From NCBI GenBank assembly GCA_017506865.1, contig JAFCMP010000124.1:434001-498000 (forward strand): DNA of 64,000 nt, given 5' to 3'. Under the pieces are notes generated by a model, which saw nothing but the letters and a program-made list of their open reading frames with translations, did not search any database and was not told the DNA's origin. The translations under genes were made by a program, and so were the position numbers. This document shows, piece after piece, positions 11,301 to 22,537 of this stretch; within the stretch, counting starts at the first letter, position 1; each line of letters starts with the position of its first letter. Origin of the DNA: Tribonema minus. Lineage: Eukaryota; Sar; Xanthophyceae; Tribonematales; Tribonemataceae.

Positions 11301-14300
11301 GAGAGGCCTAACTCTGCATTTCCTGGGCCACTCCTCAGTGCTCCCTGAGATCCAACACCAGCATATGACAACGCACTACTGCTCTGCGTACCTGCAACAA
11401 ATTTTTGCCTGCCCTGCCTGCTTTCCTCAAGGCGTAGCAGAACCCTATGTCTAATCCTTAGCTGAACACTAGGCGTCGCGCTAACTTTTCTGGGCCACAC
11501 TTGATTGCTCCCTCAGATCCTGCAGTTTCTGTCCGGCAATCTGGAGTGCGACAGGGGCACCCCGAGGATCACAAGCCACATGTGTCCGCTATATACTAGG
11601 CTTACTTCAACCCCCGCTGACATTGAAACCCCTACCCCAATGCTTGCTTGTGTTCCCACCCCTGGCTTGCTCCCTCAGATCCTGCAGTTTCTGTCCGGCA
11701 ACCTGGAGTGCGACAGGGGCACGCACGGCCCCGTTTTCCCCACACACGCCCCCCTGGAGGCCTATGACGAGGAGCACAAGCCAGCAATTATACTGCCGAA
11801 ACCGCACAAAGGGAGCACTGATGGTGAGCCTCCGAGTCGTTGCGCGATTGATGCAGACTATGCTTGTAACCGTTTGTTGTGGGATTAAATCATTTCAAGC
11901 AGAAGCACAAGCCGGCAATCATGCTGGCCAGACCGCACAACGGGAGCACCGATGGTGAGTCTGAGTACAAGTCTGAGTCTGAGCACTGTCAAAAGTGTGC
12001 AAGGGGAGCACTGATGGTAAGCCCAAGTACAACAGTAGTCTAGTACACAAGCACCGGCCGGTCAGGATGTTGTCATGCACTTCTCTCAGTAGCACCAGAA
12101 GTCGGCAATTGCCTTGCTGGCAAAACCGCACAAGGGAGCACCGATGGTGAGTCTGAATGCGCATTGGGTGTGCATTTGTCCTTGTCCTCTGAGCGCTGTC
12201 ACAATGTTGCGCCTCCAGTACCCCCATCTCTGCAGCGCAGTGCCAGAGAACATGATTGAAGTAGGAGAATGAAGACTGGGATTTGAGCAAATAGACTTTG
12301 AGATTAACGCCCACACGTAAACATACATGCGCGCACCCACGTGTGGCGCGTGTCGCATTGCCGATCTGTCCGTTCACTGCTGCAGTGCCACGCCTCTCCA
12401 CTGGCGGCGGCATCCACTACTACCTGTACATACTGCAAAAAGCCAAAAACCATGCGTACACTTCAATAGCACGTAGAACTGTGATGTAAACGTTCAACAG
12501 TACAAACCACCCCAGTAGCGAATCTAGACCTAACCCTCCCCCCGAGGGGCGCTGTCCTCTTTGCTGAGCACTGCTGCAGCGCCGCGCCTGTGCGCCGGCG
12601 GCGGCATTCACTACTACCTGCGAAGGATAGCTTTTGAGTGCAAGTATGCGCACACACGCCATTCAATACCTACCCCAGCAAAGAAATCAAATCCAAACCC
12701 TAATTACGCCCGTTTTGTTGCAGAGCGCTGCTGCAGCGCCGCGCCTCTCCGCCGGCGGCGGCATTCGCTACCTCTTGCGCCATATACGCTTCCTCTTCAA
12801 AGCAGGAGTACATGCACACACGCCAAACAATACATGCGTACATACATGCCCACCACCGCAGCGATGAAATCATATGCGCCCATTTTGCTGCTGAGCGCTG
12901 CTGCAGCACCGCGCCTCTCCGCCGGCGGCGGCATCCACTACTACCTGCGCCGCGCCAGCATGCTGCCCGTGGCCGTGGCAGCGGACGTCGGCGAAGCCAT
13001 GTCCAGCATCCGCGTCGTGGTGGCGCGCGGGCTGGGCATGGCGCCGCCGCTCGCGCAGCAGCAGCCGGCGCTGGGGGTTGAGGTGAGGTTGAGCATCAGC
13101 ATCACGGGAGCGTTACACTTAAAGTATATACTTCTATACTGCAAGAGCATGCACTTGAAGTAGCATATGGCATGGTGCCGCCGCTCGCGCGGCAGCAGCC
13201 GGCGCTGGGAATTGAGGTGAGGCTGAGCATCAGCATCATGGCAACATTTGCCTTACTGATAACCCTATGAAACTCTGGTGCTCGTGTCAAGTGTGTGCTC
13301 ATACGCATTTCGCGACCGTAACATGTACTTTGAATGTAATGCCAAGCCCAGCATACGCGTCGTGGTGGCGCGCGGGCTGGGCATGGTGCCGCCGCTCGCA
13401 CGGCAGCAGCAGCCAACGCTGGGGGCTGAGGTGAGGTTGAGCATCAGCATCACGGAAACGTGTACTTCAAGTGCAATGCCATGTGCAGCATATGCTTTAT
13501 GGTGGCGCGCGAGGTGGGCACGGTGCCGCCGCTTGCGCGTCAGCGCTGTAACCTATAACCTAACCCTAACCCTAACCCAATCTCACAACAAGCCCCAAAC
13601 CCTACAGCTTGGCCCCAATGCTATACCAATGAAACCTGCCGCATCTCGGCCAGCCCGCAGCAGCCTATGAACATGGCTCTCCCAGTCGCCCCCGTAGCCT
13701 AGCGCTTTGTCATAGCCATGACCTCCCATCGTCACCAGCAGCCGCGCTCACTAGAACAGTCAGCTTTTCCAACATTCCCATAATCTGAAAAGTAGAGGTG
13801 CCGTTTACGAAACGCTTGACTCAAGCCTCAGGCGGCGCACGCGCCTCCCCACTGCGCCTTTCGTCAACTGCCCACCCCCAACCTCACCTTGACCTGACTG
13901 CCTAAACCTAACCTAACCCAAACCCTAGCCTACCCCTAACCCTCCTCTGGCAACACGGCTCAGGCAGCGCAGCAGCGCAAGCGCCGCCGCCAGGGCCGGC
14001 GCGCCCCCTAACTGCCTACGCCTAACCTTACCCAAACCCTAGCCTCACCCAAATCCCAGCCTAACCCTAACCCTCATCTGTCAACAACGCTCAGGCAGCG
14101 CAGCAGCGCAAGCGCCGCCGCCAGGGCCGGCGCGCCTCCGACCCCGGCGTCCTCAACCACGGCGGCAGCGCGGCGCTGCCAGGCGGCGTGCCGCTGCCGT
14201 CGGCAGCAGCGGCGGCAGCGGCGGGCGGCGGCGGCGGCGTCATGATGGGCCGCGAGCGCGGTCTCGACGCGCTCCTTGCACAGCGCCTGCTGTCGTTCAA

Positions 14301-14361
14301 GGGCCACGGCTCCTCCAATCAGGTGCTGCCGGCGGAGAGCGACGACAGCGAGAGCGGCGGA

Positions 14362-14433
<72 letters not shown>

Positions 14434-14736
14434 ATCGGCACCGGGCGCGGCGGCGCGCTGGTGGCAGCGGCGGCGGCGCTGCCGCCGCGGCCGTCGCGCG
14501 CAGCCAGCTTGGTGAAACAGAGTAGCATGCCTGCAACAGCGGTGGCAGCGCTGCTAGCAGAGGTGCCTGTGCCAGGGGCTTGCAGCGATGACAGTGACGC
14601 AGAGCCAACGGGGCTGCGGACGACACGGCTATCGGCAGCGGCGGCGGCGGCAGCGGTGGCGGCGCCGCCGCCACTGCCGCCGGCGGCGGCGGTGCTGCCG
14701 CCGCCGCGTTTTGCGGGGGCGCGCGTGGGCGCTTGA
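5370..14736 (+). CDS. Ankyrin-repeat protein
   Basis: Seven exons: 5370-5449, 5829-5994, 6760-7343, 9742-10066, 11679-11823, 12907-13082, 14095-14736. All phases match and give 705 aa. The start MGNAVNV could be N-myristoylated (inference). Ankyrin repeats are clear: HEAARTGHIAEVRKWVDAG, then TPLHFAAQWGQEEVVAFLL and TPLHVASYWGQARCVGALL, then DLHAAARDGQ with TALMWAARCGRYSSAQFLL, and TALHLACYHCRPAIVRLLV. A Gly-rich linker (exon 3) separates two ankyrin blocks. The second half (exons 5-7) has no domain I recognise: a basic QQRKRRRQGRR stretch that could be a nuclear signal, then poly-Gly and Ala/Pro-rich tails. Ankyrin repeats mediate protein binding; partner and compartment are unknown. Introns 2-6 are packed with echo copies of the flanking exon edges, which generate many of the spurious ORFs here. 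Confidence 0.85.
5935..6385 (+). repeat. Ankyrin exon 2 donor echo array (3 x 190 bp)
   Basis: The end of exon 2 (CTGCACTGCGGCGC to CTGCACGTGGT) plus the start of intron 2 recur at 5935, 6125 and 6315, a period of exactly 190. Only the first is joined to an upstream exon. The second and third are intronic and progressively mutated. The intron part of each unit contains (TG)n. Confidence 0.95.
7497..7645 (+). repeat. R2 dispersed repeat copy
   Basis: Starts ATGGAAACGAATCAGAAGAT, runs through AGAGCTC, GTGACAAGGTGTGG, CCGCGGTCGCCGCTGCTGC and ends AAACAGTGCCAC. It matches the copies at 40194 (+), 50700 (-) and 56824 (-). It lies sense in ankyrin intron 3. Confidence 0.85.
7780..8210 (+). repeat. 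Ankyrin exon 3 donor echoes
   Basis: Copies of GCGCTGCGGCAG|GTATGTATGT occur near 7790, 7980 and 8180. They follow the true donor at 7343/7344 and also share 'GATTGGCCGCACGTGC' intron text, giving a repeat unit of about 190 bp. Confidence 0.8.
9236..9741 (+). repeat. Ankyrin exon 4 acceptor echoes with CCCTAA repeats
   Basis: Copies of CTGCCCTC..CCGACAAACGCAG|ATAC occur at ~9340, ~9425 and ~9590. The 9590 copy extends ~45 bases into exon sequence and then breaks into CCCTAACCCTAG. The true acceptor is at 9741/9742. Degenerate CCCTAA tracts lie between the copies (9236, 9300, 9400, 9565, 9660-9710). Confidence 0.85.
10067..10850 (+). repeat. Ankyrin exon 4 donor echoes with TTAGGG tract
   Basis: Copies of the exon 4 end (GTGTTTACCGTGGCAGCGCTC, CGGCGGGCTG, CGGCAG) recur at ~10130, ~10295, ~10425 and ~10620 after the true donor at 10066/10067. 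A TTAGGG tract follows at 10799-10825. Confidence 0.85.
11489..11570 (+). repeat. Ankyrin exon 5 acceptor echo
   Basis: Repeats CTCCCTCAG|ATCCTGCAG and ~40 following exon bases ahead of the true acceptor at 11678/11679. A weaker copy lies near 11325-11350. Confidence 0.85.
11885..12150 (+). repeat. Ankyrin exon 5 donor echoes
   Basis: Three copies of the exon 5 end (AGCACAAGCC, CCGCACAA.GGGAGCAC.GATG|GT) lie at ~11900-11960, ~12000-12020 and ~12090-12150. Confidence 0.85.
12365..12906 (+). repeat. Ankyrin exon 6 acceptor echoes
   Basis: Copies of CTGCTGCAG|..CCGCGCCTCTCC..GGCGGCGGCAT..CTACTACCTG lie at ~12380, ~12570 and ~12730, spaced ~160-190 bp, before the true acceptor at 12906/12907. 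Several stay open in frame and could be used as alternative acceptors. Confidence 0.9.
13150..13545 (+). repeat. Ankyrin exon 6 donor echoes
   Basis: Copies of GTGGTGGCGCGCGGGCTGGG through GAG|GTGAGGTTGAGCATC lie at ~13165-13240, ~13355-13460 and ~13495-13540, after the true donor at 13082/13083. Confidence 0.9.
13556..14094 (+). repeat. CCCTAA tracts and exon 7 acceptor echo
   Basis: CCCTAA-type tracts at 13556-13580, 13910-13945 and 14020-14080. One copy of CTCAG|GCAGCGCAGCAGCGCAAGC lies at ~13960-14010, before the true acceptor at 14094/14095. Confidence 0.85.
14358..14433 (+). repeat. (GGC)n coding poly-glycine
   Basis: About 24 GGC triplets in ankyrin exon 7 encode a poly-Gly run. A trinucleotide repeat like this is likely to vary in length between strains. 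Confidence 0.95.
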
Positions 14737-15539
14737 GTCGCTTGTCTGCGGCATCAGGCTTGTAGTGTATCGACATGCGCAATCGGCAGCTGGCAGCAGC
14801 AAGCAGCTACAAGCCCCGCCGCACTTGCAGCAGCTGTATTAGTGCAGCAGCAGGTGGCGGGGCTGCGGCCGCTGGGATGAAGCTCAACCAACCAAGCTGC
14901 GCTGCGCACAAGTTTCGATGATTGTTGTACACCTGGCGCTGAGAACTTCAAGTTGCCTGGACAGCTGGGTACTGCCGCTGCCGCGCGATGAAGCGCTGTG
15001 CTGCTGCCTTAAACTTCGAGATGAAGTTTATCAGGCGTTACCGCTTGGACATCACGCCGACCTGACGCTTGCGGCTGTATGTACCCCCGTCGCAGCAGCA
15101 GCAGCAGCGCTCAGGGGGGGGGATCGCGCCTGCAGCAGAGTCGCGTCACTGTCTGCGCAACGACCACAAATTTTGTTACTCGGGCCGATCGATTGCCCTG
15201 CTCTTCCATGTACTCATGGCGCGGCGGACAGCGCATGACAGCCCGCACTTACACGCTTACACTCAGAAACAAGTGCTCTTGAGCACCATCGGTATTACAG
15301 TTTACGATACTCGCGGGTTTGTAGGTGTAATCACAAGCACATGTGCCTGCGCGCTGCGTCTCTCACTCTCTGTCGGCATTTGACGTTTATTGTGTGCTTT
15401 GTATGCGTACCGCGGCGGCAAACCGTTCCCCCACACATGTCATTCCATGAGTACAGCAGCTGTTTCATGAGTACAACTGCGGCACTGACGCGCCTAAATT
15501 TGCTCATGTTGCTTGCTCACAACACATGTACAAGAGCAC

Positions 15540-15642
15540 TTTCAGACTGTCATACGACATGTAGATTCTTTACAGCTAGATGCCAATCATCTGGGCTTTT
15601 TCGCGCCCTGAGCGAGAATTAATACAAAGTACAAGAGCTGAC
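15540..15642 (+). repeat. R1 dispersed repeat copy
   Basis: Contains CACTTTCAGACTGTCATACG, ACATGTAGATTC, the CATCTGGGCTTTTTCGCG core and CCCTGAGCGAGAATTAATAC, AAAGTAC. Hairpin stem TCGC/GCGA with loop GCCCTGA. Confidence 0.9.
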
Positions 15643-16338
15643 ATGACCGATACTCTTGAAGCATCACACTTGCCCCATGGTGTCTTTGAAACAAAAATGT
15701 GCCGCGCATCGCTGCTGTCATACGGCGTTTTACAGCCAGGAATGCAAACGGCAGGAGTTTTGATGCAGCCGGTGTCTTGCCACTGCACTCTTTGGTCAAC
15801 GTCAAGATGCCAGCCAAAGCATGTTTGTCGAGATCGTGCTGTGTGCAAATGCTCAAATGTGAAACAGTGATAGCGACATTGGCAGCACACGAGCAGTCCT
15901 GCCACAGCAACACCAACAGCCGCAATGCAACAGGAGCACGCAAACCGACAAAGGAACGGCGCCCACTTGCAGCAGCTCTGATGCTGCACAGCGCATTTGC
16001 GGGAAAACACTCTGTGATGCTTGAAGTGTGCATACATCTCCGATGTCGCACAGCTGATCTAAGCGAGTGTGGGGTGGTGCTTAACAAGTGCTGAGTGCTG
16101 CCACACACAGCCGGCACTGCTACCGCACAAACCGATGCGGCGCCGCTTGGTACAGTACCACGGCGGCTGTGCTGTGTGTGCGTACTGCCATGTTGAGCGC
16201 ACAGCTGACGCGCAGGGGAGAAGTGAAACTTCCATCGTGGAAGTTCAACTTCCATGTAGATCTGCAATGCAGTTCGCAAAGCCATTCGGGGACCCGCAGC
16301 TGGCAGCAAGCGCACAATGTACTAAATGTACTAGAGGT

Positions 16339-16560
16339 CGCGCCCTGAGCGAGAATTAATAAAAAGTACATACATGGGGGGGGGGCACATGGAGGAGGAC
16401 GTAGGGGAGGATCCCGAGATGCCATTTGGCGGCGGCGGCGTTTGAGTGGTTGTCGTTGCGACACTTTCAGACTGTCATACGACATGTAGATTCCTTCCAG
16501 CTAGATGCCAATCATCTGGGCTTTTTCGCGCCCTGAGCGAGAATTAATAAAAAGTACATA
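16339..16560 (+). repeat. R1 repeats in tandem (188-bp period)
   Basis: CGCGCCCTGAGCGAGAATTA starts at 16339 and again at 16527, exactly 188 bases apart. Between them lies a unit (GGAGGACGTAGGGGAGGA, CGAGATGCCATTTGGCGGC, GAGTGGTTGTCGTTGCGAC) that recurs inverted at 41838-42005. This defines the full-length R1 element, at least ~190 bp. Confidence 0.9.
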
Positions 16561-16745
16561 TCTTCAGCCTCAAGATTTATTGTCAACTTCAACATGGAGT
16601 GAGCGCGCTGGACGTGCTTGGGACCATAAAGAATTGCATCTTTGTCAGCTCATGGCTGGGCTGCCAGCTGTGGCGAGTTTGCTGAGCGCTGCATGCAGTA
16701 GATACCTGCACAGGGGGGGGCAACGCATGCACAAAGGTGGCAGGT

Positions 16746-19700
16746 TCAGCTCATGTTTGTAACGGTGGAGGCACCGGACGCGCCCGTCGCACCAGCGCTG
16801 ATGCTGGCGGCGGCGGCGGCGGCTACCGTCAGGAGTCGCGTTCGAGTGTTCGGAATGAGTGGTGATGATCAAGTGGCGTACCAGGCATCTTACAGGCAAT
16901 ATCATGCTATAGCTTTTCAGGCACCACGTGTGCAGCAGGGTTCTAATAGCACTACTCAGCGTGCATAATGTGAAATAATCGTATTTGCCTACGTGTGGCC
17001 ATCAGTGGACGCAGCATCAGCCGCCAGCTTCTGACACCAATATTCACCCAACTTCTACTTTGCGGTCCTCGCATAACCAGCCGCACAATGATCAGCGAAT
17101 ACCCGTACCCACCTGCCCTGACACCAACCTCGTAATTACCCACGGATTGCTCCCTCTGATCTCATACTGCACATTCCCCACTTGCATGTGTTTGGCCATC
17201 AGTTGGCGCAGAATCAGTCTTGCCGCCAGCCGCTGCCCGCGCCAAGCTCTGCCAATGCCAATATTCACATATCCTGACACTAATACTTACCTACCTTGTA
17301 CTTTCCCATTTGACACTGCGCCGCAGTCTCCTACTTGCTTAGGGTTAGGGTAAGGGTTAAGGGTTAGGGTTAGGGTTAGGGTTAGGGTTAGGGTTAGGGT
17401 CAGGGTTAGGGTTAGTTCGTTTGGCCCTCCGTTGGCGCACGACCAGGCGCGCCGCCAGCCGCTGCCCTCGCTCCGAGCGCCGCCAACACCAATACCTACA
17501 TACCCTGACAACAATAATTACCTACCTTATACTTTCCCACTGATACTTGCCTTCGTTTGGCCATCAATTGGCGCAACATCAGGCGCGCAGCCAGTCGCCG
17601 TCCTCCCAGCCTGGTCTTCGCGAGCGCATGTGTCTGCGCTGTGGCGCTAGCCATCGCAGTGGCAGATAGCCGCAGTGGTGACAGTGCTCGGGACAAGGCA
17701 CGCCGCCGCCTGAAGTAGCGCAAACAGCGGAGCGCATTTGCAGCTACGCTCAGCTGTTTGTTGGGGCGGCGGCTGCAGTTACTCACTCACTGACTCACTC
17801 ACACTCACACTCACAGCGTTGGCGCTACGGCACACGCAGCGGCGCGACTCAGCAGGTGTTGCTGAGATTTAGGGTCAGGGGTTAGGGTTACTGACAGCGC
17901 ACAGCTCGCTTTGCTGCTGCTGAGCACTGATGTGCCTGTTCATGCGGGATTTTGCGTCAATAATCGCTTCACACACTTGTCAGCAACATAAGCAGCAATC
18001 TTATGGTGAAACTTGTTGAAGCGGGCGTTTGCAGCAGTGCTCTGAATGGGTTCACGCAGTACACTTGGTGTACTGGCAGGCAGAGCGCTGCCGTGCGCTG
18101 GCCACATGTGAACAAAGTTGCTGCTTGCCTGGTTGGTCTTGTGCTATGGCCTGAACATGTGGCTATTGCCACAGCTGTCTGACGCTTTGGTGTGAGAGCA
18201 CGGCCTCTGTTTGAAGCAGAATGTGCTGGAAGGCCCCACAACAGCGTCTGAAGAATGCATTTGCAATTAATGCTGTCACCAATGCCTGAAGGCAACGCAC
18301 TTTGAGTGACTGCTTACCTACATTGGTGTACACCACTCAACCCTTTGCACAAGCTCTCACCGACCTAGACTATGCCATCGTGCTTTCGCAGCGAGCATCG
18401 ATCCACACTTCAGAGAATACACATGTTATGAAGCACATTTAAGCGGTTCAAAGTATCTAATCCTAACCCTACGCCAACCCTATCCTACCCTTCATTTTAA
18501 CCCTAAAACCTAACCAATACAGTGTGCACAACACATCGCGCAAATCAAGTCAGGTACCTGGAGTATGCAACCCAGTCGGCGAACGCGCGCCTGCAGAGCA
18601 GCAAATTACACCTGCGCTCCTTGGCGGTGACCACCGCCACCGCTGCCGCCGCAGCCCACCGCCTCTGAACCGAACCGCTGCCATCACAACTACCGCTACA
18701 GATTGGTGCAGCGCAGCAGTGCTCCCCTGTTGGCGCACTGCACGCATCCGATGGCACTGCTGTCAATGCGCCGCGTGTCAGTGCTCCGTGTTGCACGTCA
18801 CCGGCGGCAGGCGCGCCGCAGCAGCGATGCTCGACGGGTCCCTGCTTTGAGGCCTCGATCACGCCAGGTGGCGTCACCTCAGAAGCGCCACATGGCAATG
18901 CCTCAGAGGTGCCACGTGGCGATGCCTCAGTGGCGCCAGGTGGCGTCGTGTCAGAGGTGCCGCGTGGCAACGCCTTAGCAGCGCCAGGTGGCAAAGCCTC
19001 ACACAACCCCTCCGCGGTGACACATGGCGACGTCTCAGGGGCGCCACGTGGCGGCACATGGTGTGCGGCGAGCAGCGCAATGTGGCGCTGGTAGGCATGC
19101 AGTCTGCGCGTGAGGTCGGCAATGGTGGTACGCTGCTGCGTGAGCCGCTGCGCCGCTGACACACGGGGTGTGGCAGTGCTCGGCGGTGCGCAGTGCGCCT
19201 GGCGCGCCGAGCGGTGCGGGAGAGCAGAACAACACAGGCAACACGGAGAGTGAGCCGGTAGATAGTGGCAAAAGAGCCCGCGTACTATGTAGTGGAGTTG
19301 AGGTGAAATTGAGTTGCTGTGTGCAGTGCGGGAGCAGAACGAAAATGACACGCCGGGCGCAGCACCGTAACTCACAATGAAAAATGTGGCGCTGTAAAGA
19401 GGTGCCAAATGGTGCAGTCCGCTCTCTGGCCTTGCACACGCACGCTGTGGTCATCTCGCCTGTGCAGGTCGGAATGTCCTGAGTGGGTTAATTATTTTCT
19501 ATGTTCAGGCACTGAAGGCGACACTCAGCTGCACTCTGCACTGTTGTAATGATAGTCACGACGACAGCTGAGCCAGGGGGCTCAGCAACGCTCCAACAGC
19601 ACGTATAGCTCAGACATGAGCGCTGGTGCAGCACGCGCTTGCCTGCCACCTTGTAAAAGTATACGGATTGACGTTGTTCAGATGTGATTGTCGATGCTCA

Positions 19701-21852
19701 TCGAGGCACGCTGTCACAGCGTACACGAAATTTCCGATAGCAAGCTTGACATCACCCATCTGGGCTCTTTTGCGATTTAAGTAGTGAGGAATTCATACCA
19801 AAATATACACACTTCCAACTTTACTTTAAATGAGCACTGCTGCAGCGCATGCTTGCCTGCCACCTCCACCACGCGTCGGCGACGGCGTTGCGCGCTGCCG
19901 CGGCGGCGCTGCGCCGCAGCAAGCGCTCCAGAACATGCAGCTGCTCCGCAAGATAGCCGCGCTGCACGTCATCGAGGGCTGCGTAGCGCGCACACCTCTG
20001 CTTGTCGGGCAGTGGCTTTCCTGGTGATGATCAACAGAGAGTTTGAGAAGAGGAGAGCGATAAATAGGCTAGGGTGAGCGTGCCATTGCTCAGCAAGGTA
20101 GCCGCGCTGCTGATCATTGAGGGCTGCGTAGCGCGTGCGCCGCTGCTTCTCAGACAATGCTTTTCCTGGTGATGATCAACAGGGTCAGGGTTTGAAGAAG
20201 GGCAGAGGCAGGGTTAGAGTCAGCGTGCAGCTGCAGTGTAGCTGCGCTGCGCGTCATGGAGGGCTGCGCAGCGCGCGCGCCGACTGCTCATCCGACAGTG
20301 GTGTTCCTGGCAGTGGCAGCACCCGAGAGGGTCACAATCATGGAGGGCTAGGTTTGGGCAAGGGTGAGATTGGGGTCACGGTGAGGGCTTGGGTTAGATC
20401 AGATGGCGTTCTCCCTGGCAGCGATGAAGAGAATTGGAGGTAGGAGTGCGTTCAAGATTGGTGTAAGCGATAGGGTTAGGTTTAGGGCCAGGTGGGCTAG
20501 CGCTCTGCTGGGGCAGTGCTCAGAAGATTGGCGACAGAAGGCGCATGCTTCAGCTACGGACTATTCTGACAGGCAAGAATAATGTCGTCATGCAGGCTAG
20601 GGCAGGCTTGCGGCATAGGTGTACACGTCGCACAACATGTACAACGCGAAACATAGCATACTCATATATGCACGCTACACGTGAAGATGTGCATGCATGT
20701 GCTGTTAGAGACTAGAAGCATCCAAGTCGGACTGTCACGACAGCAAACGCGTAGCCCACAAATAAGCGCATCACTGTTGAGCATCCTTGTGTGCACACTG
20801 CTGCGAACCACCTCAGCTTCCACAGGCTCCGGCAGTCAGAGTTGGGGTATCTCAGGAGAATGATTGTTGTTGCCACGGCGCGGCAACCCAAACCGCATTG
20901 CGTGAGCTCCAGCACAAAGGCTCAGGCCAGCGTTTCACAAAATCGCGTCACGCCATACCCTTCGAGTATGGAGGGAGCTGCAAACTGCACAGTTTACTGT
21001 GTACTCGTGACACACATCCTACAGTGACAAGAGGCAGTAGACCTAACCCTCCGCCTCATTATCACACCACTTCCAACCCTTATATTGATGCTGACCCTTA
21101 CCTCTGACTGAGAATGGCGCTGCGGCACCGCCCAGTGCTGAGCACTGCGCTCCAGGCCTTCGCCGCGCTGCTGCCGCCGCCTCCGCCGCCACTGCCGCCG
21201 CCGCCGCCGCCGCCGCGCGCTGCGTCCTGCTCAGGTACATCGCATAGGCAGTCTGTTGTCTCTGCCATACAGTGTGAGGGCCTCCATCATACTGCCACTC
21301 GTCGCCTGTTTGACGTCCATAGTCAGCCTCAGGGGCGCACTTTGCAGGGGACCAGCAGTGGGAGAATCTGGTGCTCTTGCGCTGGTGGCGGTGGAGAGTG
21401 TCGAGCTCCGACAGCTGAGAGGATCCGGTAACTGGAAATGCCGAGACAGCATCGGTGATATCTGTTGAAGGTCTGCTCGAGCCATGATACTTGTGACTGG
21501 CGTTATGTTGAGCCGCAGGGGCGTTGCTGAATGTCTTGGTGTCATGCTGGGTCTGCAGAGGAGAGGCCTCAGAATTCTCGCCCTTTCCATGGATGCATGT
21601 GAATCGCTGTGCGCCGCCTTCATTGCTTCGAGGTTCAAGTGCTTTAGCTGCATCGATAGCAGCCGCATCAGCTCCTGTGAGCTTCGACAGAACCTGTGCG
21701 ACAGACGTGCTGATCTGCTGCTGTAGCCTCTGAAGCTCCTCGTCTTTCGCCAACCCATGAGAATTCAGGTCACATAGCAGTGAGAAAGCTGACTCAAGAT
21801 GCAGATCTATCAGCTGCGCAGCTGTCAACACTGACTGAACAACCAGCTGCAT
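16746..21852 (-). CDS. Unrecognised helical, low-complexity protein
   Basis: Five exons: complement of 21102-21852, 19857-20020, 18558-19198, 17551-17772 and 16746-16803. Phases agree throughout and give 611 aa. The last exon (18 aa) is weakest. Introns 2 and 4 would use GC donors (CAG|GCAAGC, AAG|GCAAGT). Exon 1 begins MQLVVQSVLTAAQLIDLHLE and is helical with a coiled-coil-like EELQRLQQQI region, then Ser/His-rich and Ala-rich. Exon 2 is helical (LPDKQRCARYAAL, EQLHVLERLLRR) and ends ADAWWRWQ. Exon 3 holds a TTIADLTRRLHAYQRH helix and an imperfect Pro/Gly/Glu repeat. Exons 3-4 give AFADWVAYSSRR followed by very basic helix (RYFRRRRALSRAL). The F/W-x-x-W spacing vaguely recalls SFI1-type centrin-binding repeats, but that is only a suggestion. 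No function assigned. Its 3' end converges on the ankyrin gene. Confidence 0.6.
16990..17480 (-). repeat. Donor echoes of exon 4 with telomere-like tract
   Basis: Minus-strand copies of the exon 4 end (CGGCTGGCGGC..CGCCAACTGATGGCCAAACG) lie at ~17424-17480, ~17190-17265 and ~16995-17035, downstream of the GC donor at 17551/17550. A tract of ~11 TTAGGG units (plus strand) lies between them at 17338-17416. Confidence 0.85.
18866..19065 (-). repeat. Coding minisatellite
   Basis: Eight or so imperfect ~24-base units (GCGCCA.GTGGC.., CCTCAGAGGTGCCACGTGGC) lie inside exon 3 of the helical-protein gene. They encode a repeating Pro-Arg/Pro-Gly-Thr/Ala-Ser/Thr-Glu-Ala pattern. The frame is preserved. 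Confidence 0.85.
19570..19660 (-). repeat. Donor echo of exon 2 (helical-protein gene)
   Basis: Minus-strand GGTGGCAGGCAAGCGCGTGC with the following GCTGCACCAGCGCTCAT copies the exon 2 end and its GC-type donor at 19857/19856. The copied junction keeps GCAAGC. Confidence 0.75.
19737..19803 (+). repeat. R1 dispersed repeat copy (diverged)
   Basis: AGCAAGCTTGACATCACCCA, TCTGGGCTCTTTTGCG, then GAGGAATTCATACC. It lies in intron 2 of the helical-protein gene, antisense. Confidence 0.7.
20070..20340 (-). repeat. Acceptor echoes of exon 2 (helical-protein gene)
   Basis: Two copies of the exon 2 start (minus strand: GATCATCACCAG|GAAA.., CGCTACGCAGCCCTC, CAGCGCGGCTA) lie at ~20085-20180 and ~20225-20330, ahead of the true acceptor at 20021/20020. 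Confidence 0.85.
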
Positions 21853-22537
21853 GATGCCTTTTCACGCACCATGTTGAAGCAAACTGTTACGGAGGATGTT
21901 GAAGTAGCGGTTGGGATCATCTGCTGTGGTTAGACGCGCAGTCTGTTGCGCGCTTCAGCGAATCCCTCCTATGTGGTCTATTCGTGGGTATAGCTCCAAG
22001 TGGGCTGTGGATTTGCAGGGCCATGGCCAACAAAAGCGGGCGGCCCCCTTGTGAAAAGTACTTGTTACTGCAGGCTACTGCCCAGACAGGTGTGTGTGGG
22101 GGGAGGCAGACCGCAGTGCGCACATACAAGACAGGCTTGTAACAACAAAAATGCCCTACCACTGATGCAAATCTTGAACATGATGAAACAAGGCAATGAT
22201 CTTCGACGGCGGCGTCGCGCAACTGAAACCCTAAACTAAGCAGGGCAAGCTGGTGAATGCTGCAGGGTGTAGACGGCAATGGTGTGTTGTAGACGGCAAT
22301 GGTGTGTTGAACATTATGAACAATGCGCGCACTCGCTTGCGCTCGCTCACGGACCGTTGACGCCCGCCGAGAATGCTCTGCTGTAGCAAGCGATGCAGTG
22401 AGGCAGAACGCGAACCCTGGCACAAAATTGCACTTGACTCAGACTCATGACCCAGACGTACACACCTACTCAGCAATTATGGCAGCGCCACAACACTCAT
22501 GAATGAGAGCATCCGCTGCTGCAAAAAGATGTGCGTT
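21853..22537. other. Intergenic, no gene seen
   Basis: Between IFT20 (3' end) and the next minus-strand gene (5' end). Contains a doubled GTAGACGGCAATGGTGTGTT at ~22268-22312. The promoter of the downstream gene should lie here, but no motif stands out. Confidence 0.4.

Larger units (their letters stand above)
14737..16745. other. Intergenic, R1 repeats, no supported gene
   Basis: Lies between the convergent ankyrin and helical-protein genes. It holds R1 repeat copies (15540-15640, 16339-16375, 16437-16560) and an imperfect inverted repeat AACTTCCA-tcg-TGGAAGTT near 16225-16243. A 242-codon open frame on the minus strand (15587-16315) crosses an R1 copy, has no recognisable domain, and is not called as a gene. 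Confidence 0.5.

Noticed and set aside
15587..16315. 242-codon minus-strand ORF
   Set aside because: Crosses an R1 repeat, has no domain or compositional sign of coding, and its C-terminus (AKKPR and variants) is the repeat read as protein.
21114..21733. Plus-strand ORFs opposite exon 1 of the helical-protein gene
   Set aside because: The minus-strand frame is longer, starts with ATG and joins in phase to exon 2.
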